From contig JAWKTN010000003.1 of the NCBI GenBank assembly GCA_041399065.1, forward strand, positions 1 through 64,000: a stretch of 64,000 nt of DNA, read 5' to 3'. Below are positions 20,106-29,538 of the stretch, piece by piece. The notes beneath the pieces were generated by a model. It ran no database searches. It was given only the letters and a program-made list of their open reading frames with translations, and was not told the origin of the DNA. Each line of letters opens with the position of its first letter. Within the stretch, counting starts at the first letter, position 1. A program made the position numbers and the translations under genes. The stretch comes from JAGQPD01 sp020426865. GTDB taxonomy: Bacteria > Planctomycetota > Planctomycetia > Pirellulales > Pirellulaceae.

Positions 20106-21039
20106 ATGCCACAGTTTCGATTTGGTTGGCACGAAGACCGCAAGGAAACCGACCGCATCGTGGCGATGTTGCCAAACCCGCTGTTTGTGAGCGCCGCTCC
20201 CGATCTGATGCAGGACGATCCCAAGGACACCTGGCTCTGGGACGTGGAATCGTCGCTCTTTGGCGAGACGCTCCCCGCTCACGACCAGGAAATTGGCGAT
20301 TGTGTGTCCCACGGTTGGGGCCGCGGCGTGCAAGATCTGCTGCTAACGGATGCCGCAACCGCAGGCAACGGTTTTCCAGGGCTGATTGCCACCGAAGCCA
20401 TTTATGCCCTGTCGCGCGTGGAAATTGGCGGCGGAAGACTTCGCGGTGACGGAAGCGTGGGAGCCTGGGCCGCCGACGCGGCCAGAAAGTTTGGTTTTCT
20501 GCTCCGCAAGAAGTATGGCCGCGTGGATCTTACCCACTATCGCGGTGAGCTCGCCAAGGACTGGGGAACTACCGGACTTCCTGATGACTTGGAACCAGTT
20601 GCCAAAGAGCATCCCGTGCGTGATGTCACGCTGGTGACCGACATCGACCAGGCCCGCGTGGCGATTCAAAACCGGTTTCCGATTCCCGTCTGCTCTGGCC
20701 AGGGGTTTGAAACCGTTAGGCAAAAAGGGACAGGCGTCTGTGCTCCTGAGGGTACTTGGGCGCACTGCATGCTTGTGCGCGCTTTTTGATCCTTAAGGGC
20801 GGCCGCTGGGTTTTTACCATCCAGCAGAGCTGGGGGAGTCTCCCACGGGCCCAAACCGGGTGGACCTCGAAAGTGGCCAAGTGCTCACACTTCCGCAAGG
20901 GTGCTTTAACGTCGATGCCGATGTGCTGGAAGCGATGTTTCGCAAATGGCAAGACTCGTTCGCCATCGCTGGCCTACGTGGCTGGGAACGCCCGGCACCC
21001 CTGGTGTTCCTGCAAACCGATCGCCAACCCCTAACCTAA
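20106..21039 (+). pseudogene. Papain-like cysteine protease, two frameshifts
   Basis: The first frame (from ATG 20106) encodes 227 residues including DQEIGDCVSHGWGRGVQDL, whose QxxGDCVSHG fits the catalytic-Cys motif of C1-type peptidases, and GTWAHCMLVRAF, which fits the catalytic-His region. The frame then breaks near 20787. Matching sequence continues in a second frame (WVFTIQQSWG, the QxSWG region near the active-site Asn) and, after a second shift near 20850, in a third (VDLESGQVLTLPQGCFNVDA to GLRGWERPAP) to a TAA at 21037. All parts of a roughly 310-residue protease are present but split across three frames, so it is probably inactive. Confidence 0.8.
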
Positions 21040-21141
21040 TCGCCCACGTTACCCATGCCGCGAATCATTGCCGAACGACTTTCGTGAGCATGACGTCATG
21101 CTCACACCTAACGAGTGTTTCTTTTAAAAGGAGCTTTTCCA

Positions 21142-21478
21142 ATGCGTTTCGTACTTCTATTATTCGCGTTCGCTCTGGTAGCGAGCGCCAAAGGCGAGGA
21201 GTTTTTCCTCGTGCCCACCATGCCTCCCGACACGTCCACAGCCGTTGTCGTGGAACAGTCGGCTATTACCACTTCGGTACCCGCTCAGTTTGCCGCCTAT
21301 GGTAGTAGCGGTGGCATGATGACAGCGTCCGCACGCTGGCAATTCCCGGTTACCGCGCGGCGTGTTTGTTGCCCAACCCACCCCTGCCGTCCGACCGATT
21401 CGGCCTGTTCGCAAGACACTGCTGCAGCGGTTGCGGCAACCGATCATCGAAGGCCGTCGGCCTGGTGGCTGTGGTTAG
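21142..21478 (+). pseudogene. Short secreted protein, probably frameshifted
   Basis: The start at 21142 (GGAG upstream) gives a clear signal peptide, MRFVLLLFAFALVASAKGEE, then a serine/glycine-rich region. After about residue 68 the given frame becomes cysteine/arginine-rich and unconvincing, while the +1 frame from about 21355 reads GVFVAQPTPAVRPIRPVRKT and LLQRLRQPIIEGRRPGGCG before a TAG at 21476. I think one base was lost or gained near 21350. No family is recognised. Confidence 0.5.
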
Positions 21479-21533
21479 TCAGCACACGATTCTTCAACGG
21501 GAGTAACAGACATGGGAATGCCATTTTGGATGT

Positions 21534-21962
21534 GTGCAGGCTCTCGGGTGGCGTTTCTCGTCTCCGCCGCCTGCGGGAGTGATCTTCTGGTATGTATTGA
21601 TTGCGGTGGAGTGGTTTCGACCCATCCTTCGCCGCGGTCTGATGGGGCCGGAACTGAAGGTGCTCTCGTCGCTGGTGGCGGTCTTTCTCGCCTGCAGTTT
21701 CTGCGGTTACGGCTTTCGGATCGCGAGCAACTGGTATCCCAACTACTGGCTGCTGCTCGGTGGTTTAATACTCCTTAATTTCTTCTCGGCGTATTGCTGG
21801 GTCTCGCTCCGGCTCTTTGGGGCCAAGAACCTGATGCGCACCCTGGAAGTTGGTGCCCAAACGCTCCATGCCCGGGACGAATTGGCGGAGATCATCGATC
21901 GATCGCAACACGCGTCGAAAACCCTCCGTCAGCTCGCCGATGAACTGCGCAATATGGTTTAG
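21534..21962 (+). CDS. Small membrane protein (142 aa), start uncertain
   Basis: Two or three membrane segments (around GVIFWYVLIAVEWF, VLSSLVAVFLACSFCGYGF and WLLLGGLILLNFFSAYCW) are followed by a helical tail with many acidic and basic residues (ELAEIIDRSQHASKTLRQLA). The listed start is a GTG at 21534 without a good Shine-Dalgarno. An ATG at 21512 (MGMPFWM) in another frame has a GGGAG-like site upstream, so a single-base loss near 21530 may have broken the original start. The stop is 19 bases before the next start, so the two probably form one unit. Confidence 0.6.
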   Translation: MQALGWRFSSPPPAGVIFWYVLIAVEWFRPILRRGLMGPELKVLSSLVAVFLACSFCGYGFRIASNWYPNYWLLLGGLILLNFFSAYCWVSLRLFGAKNLMRTLEVGAQTLHARDELAEIIDRSQHASKTLRQLADELRNMV

Positions 21963-21981
21963 CATTCCAGGAGACACCGTT

Positions 21982-22356
21982 GTGGAACAGTTGTGGATGA
22001 AAGCCGCCGAGTTCGGCCTCGTTGGTTTCTTGCTGGTCATCGTGATTACGGGTGTCGGGTTTGCCCTCTGGAAACTTGGATCGCGTCTGGTGGACGCCAC
22101 GATCCAATCCATGCAGCGGCAAAACGCGGCGATTGAACGCACTTCCGTGGCCATCGAAAAAATCTCCACGATGACCGCCGTGATCGCCTCGCAAAGCGAG
22201 GTCGTCGATGCCAATCTGAAAAAAATCGCGGCCGAAACCCACAAAGCCACAACCGCGATGCGGATCATGATCGAAGCCATGAAGGAGATCGCCCCGCTGG
22301 ACCGTCACCGCATCCGTGAGTATCTCGAAAACGCCCGCCGGGAAATCGACGAGTAG
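21982..22356 (+). CDS. Single-span membrane protein with coiled coil, holin-like
   Basis: A 124-residue protein beginning at a GTG (21982) with CAGGAG seven bases upstream. The N-terminus MEQLWMKAAEFGLVGFLLVI and VITGVGFALW form one membrane helix; the rest is a long amphipathic helix (QSMQRQNAAIERTSVAIEKI, KKIAAETHKATTAMRIMIEA). This architecture, one N-terminal span and a charged helical tail, is seen in small phage or bacteriocin-associated holin-like proteins, but also in other membrane adaptors. Together with the protease gene it gives this region a phage-like flavour; there is no direct proof. Confidence 0.6.
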   Translation: MEQLWMKAAEFGLVGFLLVIVITGVGFALWKLGSRLVDATIQSMQRQNAAIERTSVAIEKISTMTAVIASQSEVVDANLKKIAAETHKATTAMRIMIEAMKEIAPLDRHRIREYLENARREIDE

Positions 22357-22395
22357 CTGTCCCTAAACAATTACCTACTTTCCAGGACGTCCGCC

Positions 22396-23046
22396 ATGAA
22401 GCTCTTTACGCACGCTTCGCCGTCCCACGAGCAACTCCTTCAGTCGTACCTCCTCCCTTCCACGACCGAATTTACCGACGTCATCATCGGCCGCGCGCCA
22501 CAAGCAGCCGCGGCGGAGTTTGGTGACCCCGCATGGGGGCGAAATACCGTCCATAAGGCACTCACCATGCGCCGAGCGGTCCGCGAATGCCCGGACTTCG
22601 TCGTGTGGGCCGATGCCGATGTCGTGTTCTTAAGACCTTCTATCGACCGCCTGCTGGAATGTCTGGGCCCCCATGACATTGCCTGCCAGGATGATGGTGG
22701 TGTGCTCTGCTCCGGACTGTGGATTGCACGGTGTAGTGTCGTCACGCAAACACTCTTTGATTGCGTTTGCCAAGATGGCTCCTTCTACCGTGGCCAAGCA
22801 ACGACCGACCAGGCGGCACTGAACCATTACATCAAACAACTGCGCGTCTCCGCCGTTGCCCTGCCACTTGACGAGTTTGCCTCCGCCGGATATTGCCACG
22901 GTACCTGGAACGAGTGGGACGGCAAGCCTTTCACACTGCCCCCCACGGTCCGCGTGTTTCACGCCAATTGGTGCCGCGGCATTCCCAACAAAACGCGTCT
23001 CTTGGCCATGGCTACCGAGTCACGCACCACCGCTCGCGCTTCCTAA
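22396..23046 (+). CDS. Nucleotide-sugar transferase-like protein (paralogue of 15208-15999)
   Basis: A 216-residue protein starting MKLFTHASPSHEQLLQSYLL and sharing every core block with the gene at 15208-15999 on the opposite strand: RRAVRECPDFVVWADADVVF (DxD type), CSGLWIARC, TTDQAALNHYI and VFHANWCRGIPNKTRLLA. The protein stops shortly after the last conserved block, which suggests the natural length of the family. Family members are expected to be cytoplasmic glycosyltransferases. The start has AGGA ten bases upstream. Confidence 0.78.
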   Translation: MKLFTHASPSHEQLLQSYLLPSTTEFTDVIIGRAPQAAAAEFGDPAWGRNTVHKALTMRRAVRECPDFVVWADADVVFLRPSIDRLLECLGPHDIACQDDGGVLCSGLWIARCSVVTQTLFDCVCQDGSFYRGQATTDQAALNHYIKQLRVSAVALPLDEFASAGYCHGTWNEWDGKPFTLPPTVRVFHANWCRGIPNKTRLLAMATESRTTARAS

Positions 23047-23080
23047 ATCGTTGTCGCTATCCAATCAAGAGAATCACACG

Positions 23081-23912
23081 ATGCCATCTGACACCCCACG
23101 ACCCGATTTCGACCGTCCGCAGGCCACAAAAATCGTCTGTCGCGTGTTTGAAGGGTTTGCCAACCGGCTCAACGGTATCGCCAGCGCGCTCTCTACTGGG
23201 CGACCGGTCTCCATCCAGTGGGCCATCAACGACCATTGTCCCGCCAGCTTCGAGGATTGCTTTCGCCCCCTCGACGGCGTCGAGGTCGCCAATGAATCCG
23301 CCCTCGCCTACCCACATTCGGTGTCCCCACAAAAACTGTGTTGGTTTTATCCAAAGAACGTGGATGAACTGCCCTACGGGCGATTTCGCTCGCATGATGG
23401 CCAGTTACGACTACCTGCTCAGCCGCATCGCCGTGACCGATTGGGCATGTCCTGCGGCTCCGGCCCTTGGCTGCCACTACCGGCACTACTTGGCAAAACC
23501 CGATTCGTTCTCCCGATACTGTGGCTGGATTCGCTGTGCCGTTTCGCAGTTATCTCCTGCTACCGTCCACGTCGCATCCGATTCGGCCGACCACAAATCC
23601 CAGCTCCTGGCGCTACTGGCCGATTTACAGGTACCGACCACGCACAACGACGCCCCGCTCCTGGACCACGACCTTGACCGATCGCGCGCCAATGTTCTTG
23701 GTGTCTGCCGCGATATTCTCTCCCTGGCCGAATGCCGTCTGGGGATCATTACCAATACTTGCCGTAGCACCGTTTCCGACCCGGCTCAGGCTCGCGGCGC
23801 GCTGGCGTATGCGACATCGCTGGAGGATAGCCCGCATCGCTCCGAATTGCGCGATGACCTTTTTGAACCACGTCCCGTGGAACATCTGCTGCAATTTCAC
23901 CCGCAAACTTGA
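23081..23912 (+). pseudogene. Fucosyltransferase-like glycosyltransferase, frameshifted
   Basis: The first frame from ATG 23081 contains CRVFEGFANRLNGIASALST, the GxxNRLxxxxSA motif of fucosyltransferase-like enzymes, then WAINDHCPASFEDCFRPLDG. It is lost near 23385 after ELPYGRF. The related sequence continues in another frame (MMASYDYLLSRIAVTD, VHVASDSADHKSQLLALLAD, CRLGIITNTCRSTVSDPAQA) up to the stop at 23912. The whole would be about 275 residues, so one base change is enough to explain the break. Confidence 0.7.
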
Positions 23913-24228
23913 CCGGCTTTTTTCCCCGCAGCCAAATAGCGTAAAAATGTATATTGTATTTGCGTTCACGTACGCTAAGATGAAAGCGTTGTGGACGGGG
24001 GGCACCGCCCGGGCGACGAGCGGTTCTTAGCAACGGCAAGTCGACGCCGGATTTCTCTTGCGTGCTTCCCAACACTTGGGCGATGGAAGCGATTGTTTCC
24101 CCCGCTCGACCTCGGTCGCCGCTGGCGGCCACTGGACGGAAGTTTGCCTTCCCATCGTTTGTCGCGCTATCGATCCGCGCCCAACTTACCCACGTTTCTT
24201 TCACCATCACGCTTTGGAGCACGTATCC

Positions 24229-24978
24229 ATGGTCCCTGATGAAGTGATCTTCCAGATCCGCGAACTACTTCAGCATTCCACCCTGTCGCAGGTAGCAATT
24301 GCCGAGCGAACTGGCGTCTCCCACACGACCGTCCGTCTTGTTTCCACCGGCAAGCGTCTGCCCAAATCGGAATTGCCAGCGAAATCGGAAAACGGTTTTC
24401 GACCGCGGCCAGAACCCGTCAGGTGTACCGGCTGCGGAATGATGATCGAAGTCATTCCGTGCGTCAGGTGCGCGACCAACCGCTACATTGCCCGCGGCGA
24501 GTTACGGCATCCGCTCCGTACGTCGCAAGGCGCGATTCCTCAGTCGCTTCAGCTCAACCTACGCCCCGAACATCAACGTCGCTATGAAGAGGTTCGCGCG
24601 GCCCGCATCAGCGCAAACGCCAAACTCATGTCCAGCGACTTCCAACGCCAGCCACACCAGCCGAACGGGACACGTCGTAAGCGCAATTCGCAAGCTTATA
24701 CCCAGTGGCTCCTCGAACACTTGCCAACCTTGATGCCCATTCTCGATCTTCCCATGGCTCTGCCAACAGCTTCGTCCGTAACCGAGCGCTGGTCGCTCAT
24801 TCGACAATGCCTCGATCAAGTCGTATGTGCGATCGAGGCATCGGACAAGACCCGCTTAACAGGCATCTCTGCTCAACCAGATCGGACAGACCTGGCCGCG
24901 ATTCCAGCGAACGTTATCCTGGAGGCGGTGCCGTACCTGGCTGCGTTTGTCGAATTCTTGGGCGATTGCGCTGCGTGA
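24229..24978 (+). CDS. HTH plus zinc-ribbon protein with C-terminal helical domain (paralogue 2)
   Basis: A 249-residue protein beginning MVPDEVIFQIRELLQHSTLS with a helix-turn-helix (QVAIAERTGVSHTTVRLVST). It then has the cysteine cluster VRCTGCGMMIEVIPCVRCAT, the same CxxCG...PCxxC spacing as the gene at 18364, a basic linker (NGTRRKRNSQ), and the second domain WLLEHLPTLMPILDLPMALP ending VILEAVPYLAAFVEFLGDCA. The ATG at 24229 has GGAG nine bases upstream. It is probably a transcription regulator of this island; its target is unknown. Confidence 0.75.
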   Translation: MVPDEVIFQIRELLQHSTLSQVAIAERTGVSHTTVRLVSTGKRLPKSELPAKSENGFRPRPEPVRCTGCGMMIEVIPCVRCATNRYIARGELRHPLRTSQGAIPQSLQLNLRPEHQRRYEEVRAARISANAKLMSSDFQRQPHQPNGTRRKRNSQAYTQWLLEHLPTLMPILDLPMALPTASSVTERWSLIRQCLDQVVCAIEASDKTRLTGISAQPDRTDLAAIPANVILEAVPYLAAFVEFLGDCAA

Positions 24979-25057
24979 CTCGTTGCGTATCAGCCCTCGG
25001 TAAAGTGACTGAACCGAACGATTTGTATCGGCGCAGCGGGCAGACGACAGGTCGCTC

Positions 25058-25417
25058 TTACTTGGAAGTGGCCAGCGCCTCGCCCGGCGGAACATCTAGC
25101 AGCATCTCCGGGCGACCGTCTCCCCGATCCGACCACCGCACCTTGCCCGTGCGAAACCACGACATCACATCGCACGCCGGGCAAGGTGCCAAAAACTTCT
25201 CGCTCCCACACCGCTCACAAAAGTGCCGCTTGCAGCGGCGGTAGCGTATCCGCTCCACGCCCGTGGTTCGCTCCATCCACTCCAAAAACTCTTCGGCGAT
25301 GAGGCTCTGCACGTAGTCGACCGAAACGCCAACGCGCTTGGCAATCTCTTCGGTCGATAGCATCGTTTTGGTGAGCAGCTTTCGTAAGCGGTTGGTTGTT
25401 TTCTCATCTAGGGTCAT
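25058..25417 (-). CDS. HTH plus zinc-ribbon protein, stand-alone (paralogue 3)
   Basis: A 119-residue protein starting MTLDEKTTNRLRKLLTKTML, with the helix-turn-helix STEEIAKRVGVSVDYVQSLI and the cysteine cluster HFCERCGSEKFLAPCPACDV. This corresponds to the first half of the proteins at 18364 and 24229; the second domain is absent. Alternative in-frame ATGs at 25444 and 25453 lie next to GGAGAG; I chose 25417 because it aligns with the paralogues' starts and has AAGGA ten bases upstream. The fragment at 25481-25617, directly upstream on the same strand, resembles the missing second domain. Confidence 0.7.
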   Translation of the reverse strand: MTLDEKTTNRLRKLLTKTMLSTEEIAKRVGVSVDYVQSLIAEEFLEWMERTTGVERIRYRRCKRHFCERCGSEKFLAPCPACDVMSWFRTGKVRWSDRGDGRPEMLLDVPPGEALATSK

Positions 25418-25480
25418 GGTGCTTGTTTCCTTGGTATGGTTCATCACTTTCATCTCTCCTATCAGTGTCATCACTGGTAC

Positions 25481-25617
25481 TCAACCGCGATTGGGTCCAA
25501 CTAAGTCCAGCATGGCGACGAGATAAGGTAGCGAGGTAAGAATCTCCGCCCAGCTCACCCCGAGCTCTGAAGCTTCCTCGCGTAGCTCCCCTTCGCTCTC
25601 ATCGACTGGCCCAAAGG
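25481..25617 (-). pseudogene. C-terminal remnant of a second-domain gene cut by the Tn3 transposon
   Basis: Only the last 45 or so codons remain outside the transposon (FGPVDESEGELREEASELGV, then SWAEILTSLPYLVAMLDLVG). The end resembles the C-termini of the two-domain regulators (LDWNKLLTAAGPIASIVELL at 18364; PANVILEAVPYLAAFVEFLG at 24229). The 5' part of the gene is not found on the other side of the transposon, where a different gene lies. Confidence 0.6.
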
Positions 25618-28600
25618 GGGTGTTTCTACATAAAGGTACGTAAAGTTCCGCTGGCATAGCCATTGGGGGGGTATGTTGGGAGTTGTTGCCAAACGCGATA
25701 ATCTGGAGCTTGGCCGGGTGACGAGACGCGATTTGAAAAACGGGATTGAGCCATGCCACGTAGGGAGATTCTTGCTGCGCATGAGAAGGAGGCGTTTGAT
25801 TCTCCACCGGTTTTCAACAGTGTCGAGCGAAAAAGGTTTCTTGACGTCACGCCACGAGTACAAGCAATTCTGCGGACGTTGCAGACTCCGTCAAACGCAG
25901 TCGCGTTCCTCGTCCGACTGGGGTATTTCAAGGCAACCAAACGGTTTTTCGGGGCGGAGTTTCGCACCGTTGACGTCGAATTCGCTGCTCGTAAGCTCGG
26001 ATTCCTCCCCGAATTGATTGAGGTCGAGGACGGGCATAAGGCTACGATGAATCGTCATCGCAGGATGATTCTCACCTATCTAGGGTTCCACAAGTTCGAC
26101 GATGCGGCCAAATCTGTCCTCCATACTGAAATTCGCAGCATGGTCCGCTCACAAGCCAGCCCAAAGTTCATATTTCGCCAGGTTGTGGACATTCTTGAAC
26201 ACCGGAAGGTGGAGATCCCGAGCTCGTGGACGTTAACGGAGTTGATTCTCGACGCGATTCAGCAACACAAGTCCGAGCTTTCCGCAACCATTGAAAACCA
26301 GCTACCCGACAAGACGCGACGGACGCTCGACGCTCTCATGCAGATGCCAGATGGAGACATGGACAGCGTGCTACAACGCACAAAGCTCGCGTTGCTAAAA
26401 CGGATTTCCCAGTCAATGCGTCCCGCCAAAATAAAGACAACGGTTGATGACTTCAGGGTCTTGCGAGAGTTGTATCGCGAGATTGCGCCGATAGCTGCCG
26501 CTCGATCTCACCCCAGACGGCATTGGCTTTTACGCCAAGGCGGTAGCAAAGTCGCAGGTATTTCAGATAATTCAGCGGAGTGGATCTGACCGATACCTGC
26601 ACTTGATTTGTTTCGTGACCCACCAGTGTTTTCGTCTACAAGACGCACTTGTCGACATTCTGCTGGCGACAGTGCAGAGTGTGACCGGGACATGTGACCG
26701 TGAACATAAGGAGTTGTATTTCAATGGTCGGGACGAGCGGAAGCAAACTATCCGTCGTTTCCTAAATCGCCTTGACGAAGGAGCTTTTGCACCGCTTACC
26801 AACATCGAAACAATCGCCTTCGACAAAGGGCTTCAAGACAGCGACAAGGTGCAACAAATTCGCAATGTCCTTGTTGCCGCGAAGGCTGCTCGGGAATCGG
26901 CCAGCGAAAACCTCGATGGACTTCGTGCGCGCAACTGGAGCGACACACCGATGATGCCGAGTACTTTCGCACTCGAAGCGAGGTCCATCAAACTGCAAAA
27001 TCGCGTGTCGGAAATTGTGAAATGCGTGGAGTTCCACGGCACGGAGTCGGGCTTGCTAGAAGCCATCCATCATTACCAACTGAGAGATGCCGTGATTACG
27101 CAACACTCCCCCGTCGCCTTCCTTCCTGCGGATGAACAGGAATCTCTTTATGACGACGACGGAAAAATGCGGGTCTCGCTCTACAAAGCACTGCTGTTCC
27201 TTAGAGTCGCCAACGCGGTCAAGTCAGGTGCATTGAACATATCGCTTTCCTACAAATACCGGTCACTGGACGACTATCTAATTCCCCGAGCAGATTGGGA
27301 AGCCAACCGAAAGGAATACGTCACACGCGCAGAACTGGATGGTGTCGCCGATTGCGGTTTCCGGCTGGCGCAGATCTCGGAAACGTTGCATTCGCGATAC
27401 GTACACACGAATCGACGAGTGCTTGGTGGCGAGAACGAGCACGTTCGGTTTTTCAAAGACGGCTCATTTCATGTCATCACGCCGAAAGCGGAGCAGGAAG
27501 ACTCAGAGCCTCTGGGGTTCGTTTTTCCCGAGAAGCGATACATTTCGCTGCTTGAGGTCCTATCGACGGTCAATCGTGCTTCCGGGTTTGTCGATGCCTT
27601 CGAGCATTGGCAGACAAAATATTCCCGCTCAAGACCTCCTGACCGCGCGTTCTACGCGGGAATTATTGGACTTGGCTGTTTCATCGGCACGCGAAAGATG
27701 GCCCAAATTTCCAGCCAAATCGACGCATTCGAGCTCGAAAATACCGTCAATTCCCGATTCTCGGTCGAGAATGTCGATGCGGCAAATGATCGACTGCTCG
27801 CCTTCATGGGCTCTTTGCCATTGACCGACGTCTACCGAAGGGAACCCGATAACCTGCACACGTCAAGTGACGGACAAAAATACGAAGTAGCCGTTGACTC
27901 CTTGAACGCCAACTACTCGTTCAAATATTTTGGACAAGGGAAGGGAGTCGCCGCCTATAATTTCATTGATGAGCGGCATTTTCTGTTCCATTCGACGGTC
28001 ATCAGCTCAAGCGAACGGGAAGCAGCCTACGTGATCGATGGCCTGATGCACAACGACGTCGTGAAAAGCGATATCCACTCGACGGACACCCACGGCTATT
28101 CCGAAGTGGTTTTCGGCGTCATGGACTTGCTGGGATTCTCCTTCGCCCCCCGGCTCAAAAACCTCAAGGGGAAAGTCCTGTATTCGTTTCAGGAACATCG
28201 GCGGAAGGACTACGAGCAGCAGGAATGTCGAATCCTCCCGAGCAAATACGTCGACGAAGGTCTTGTTCACCGATACTGGGATGACATCCTAAGACTGAGT
28301 GCGACCATTAAGCTAAAGCACGCTACGGCGTCGCAGATTTTCAGACGATTGAATTCATACTCGACGCAACATCCACTTTATGCGGCAATCAAGGAATATG
28401 GCCGACCGTTGGTATCCGATTTCATCTTGCGATACGTTGATCAAATGGGGTTTCGTCAATCCATCGAGAAGCAGCTCAATAAGCTCGAAAGCTCAAACAA
28501 GTTTTCGCGGGCGGTTGGGTTCGGCAGCGAGGAATTTCTACAAGGTGAAAAGGTCGAGCAGGAAATCGCCGAGGGTTGCCGACGACTCATCAAGAATTCA

Positions 28601-28951
28601 GTCGTTTGCTGGAATTACCTCTACTTGTCACAGCTTCTCGCTGACGAGGATGACCCGAAACAACGTGCACAGTTGCTTGCCGCCATCAAGAACGGCTCGG
28701 TCGTCACCTGGCAGCACATCAACCTTCACGGGGAGTACGATTTCTCGGACGCAAAGCTCCGCGATTCGGTAGGTCTGGAGGCTCCCAAACTCAAGGCATT
28801 CAGCCTGGGTTAATTTTGGGAGTGCGGAAACTGGACCTCATCCGCGGGTGCCTACGTGAAAGCCCCCCAGAATTCTCAAAAAAAGCCGTAACCAGAGCCC
28901 CCCCAATGGCTATGCCAGCGGAACTTTACGTACCTTTATGTAGAAACACCC
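25618..28951 (+). mobile_element. Tn3-family transposon, 3.3 kb, transposase only
   Basis: Identical 54-bp inverted repeats at 25618-25671 and 28898-28951 begin GGGTGTTTCTACATAAAGGT and end with AGCCATTGGGGGGG. Between them is one transposase gene in two frames. No resolvase, res site or cargo gene was seen. The five bases outside the two ends (AAAGG and GAGAA) differ, so there is no target duplication. The genes cut at the two ends are unrelated, which points to an adjacent deletion or to recombination between two elements after insertion. Confidence 0.9.
25753..28813 (+). pseudogene. tnpA: Tn3-family transposase TnpA with one frameshift
   Basis: The first frame (ATG 25753, 278 codons) is the N-terminal DUF4158-type region of Tn3 transposases, ending in FRVLRELYREIAPIAAA. 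Near 26495 the sequence moves to another frame (LDLTPDGIGFYAKAVAKSQV, DRYLHLICFVTHQCFRLQDA), which runs to 28813 and contains the DDE core: YEVAVDSLNANYSFKYFGQG, IHSTDTHGYSEVVFGVMDLL, FAPRLKNLKG and the C-terminal VVCWNYLYLSQLL and TWQHINLHGEYDFSD. Joined, it is about 1,020 residues, the usual TnpA length. As written it is broken by one indel; ribosomal slippage is not indicated by any clear slippery site. Confidence 0.88.
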
Positions 28952-29527
28952 GAGAACGTCGCGGAGCTCCCAATCGTCCTCGGTGGTCGCCCGCAGGCCC
29001 TCGATCAGATCCTGCAGGATAATGCGTGCTGTGTTTTCGAAGAAGGCGTTGTTTCCTTGCTGCTGGGTGTGATGGTCGCTCCGAGGAACAATCATCTCCG
29101 CGAGCTCCTCGATTTGGGCCGGTTCACGAAAGTCGGCTGCCAAATCCCACGCTGCCGCTCGATCGTCGAACGGATGAGTGACGATGATCTGTGATCGTGG
29201 AATCCCACAGGCGACAAGATAAGGAAACAGTTCCCGCTTCGGATCATAGACAACCGCTCGATAACGGAGTCCGCCATACTGTTCCGACATCGGGAGAAGG
29301 GCTTGAATTAGTCCCTTTTGAAGAATGGTCTTTCCGGCCCCGGACGACCCGACAATGGCGAAGTGGGGAGCCATGTCGCAAAGCTGAAGTGATCCACCGG
29401 GAAAGCCAACAGAGACTTCGTGAAGGTGGTGTTGTCTCTCTTCCTCCGGCAGTTTTTTGATCGCGAGCGACCATGACGAGAGGGAGTGGGCGACGCAGAA
29501 TGGTTTACGCGGAGCCGCTGAAGACAT
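28952..29527 (-). CDS. Type IV coupling protein-like ATPase, 3' end cut by the Tn3 transposon
   Basis: The N-terminal 192 codons remain. FAIVGSSGAGKTILQKGLIQ is a Walker A loop, followed by YRAVVYDPKRELFPYLVACG, IIVTHPFDDRAAAWDLAADF and NAFFENTARIILQDLIEGLR, all typical of VirD4/TraD-type DNA pumps. Unusually, the protein has no N-terminal membrane helices; Walker A starts at about residue 60. The upstream neighbour at 29539 is a five-span membrane protein that may supply the anchor. The start may be ATG 29527 or a TTG at 29542 that overlaps the previous stop. The gene enters the transposon's terminal repeat at 28951. Confidence 0.8.
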
Positions 29528-29538
29528 GTGTCGGTCTT

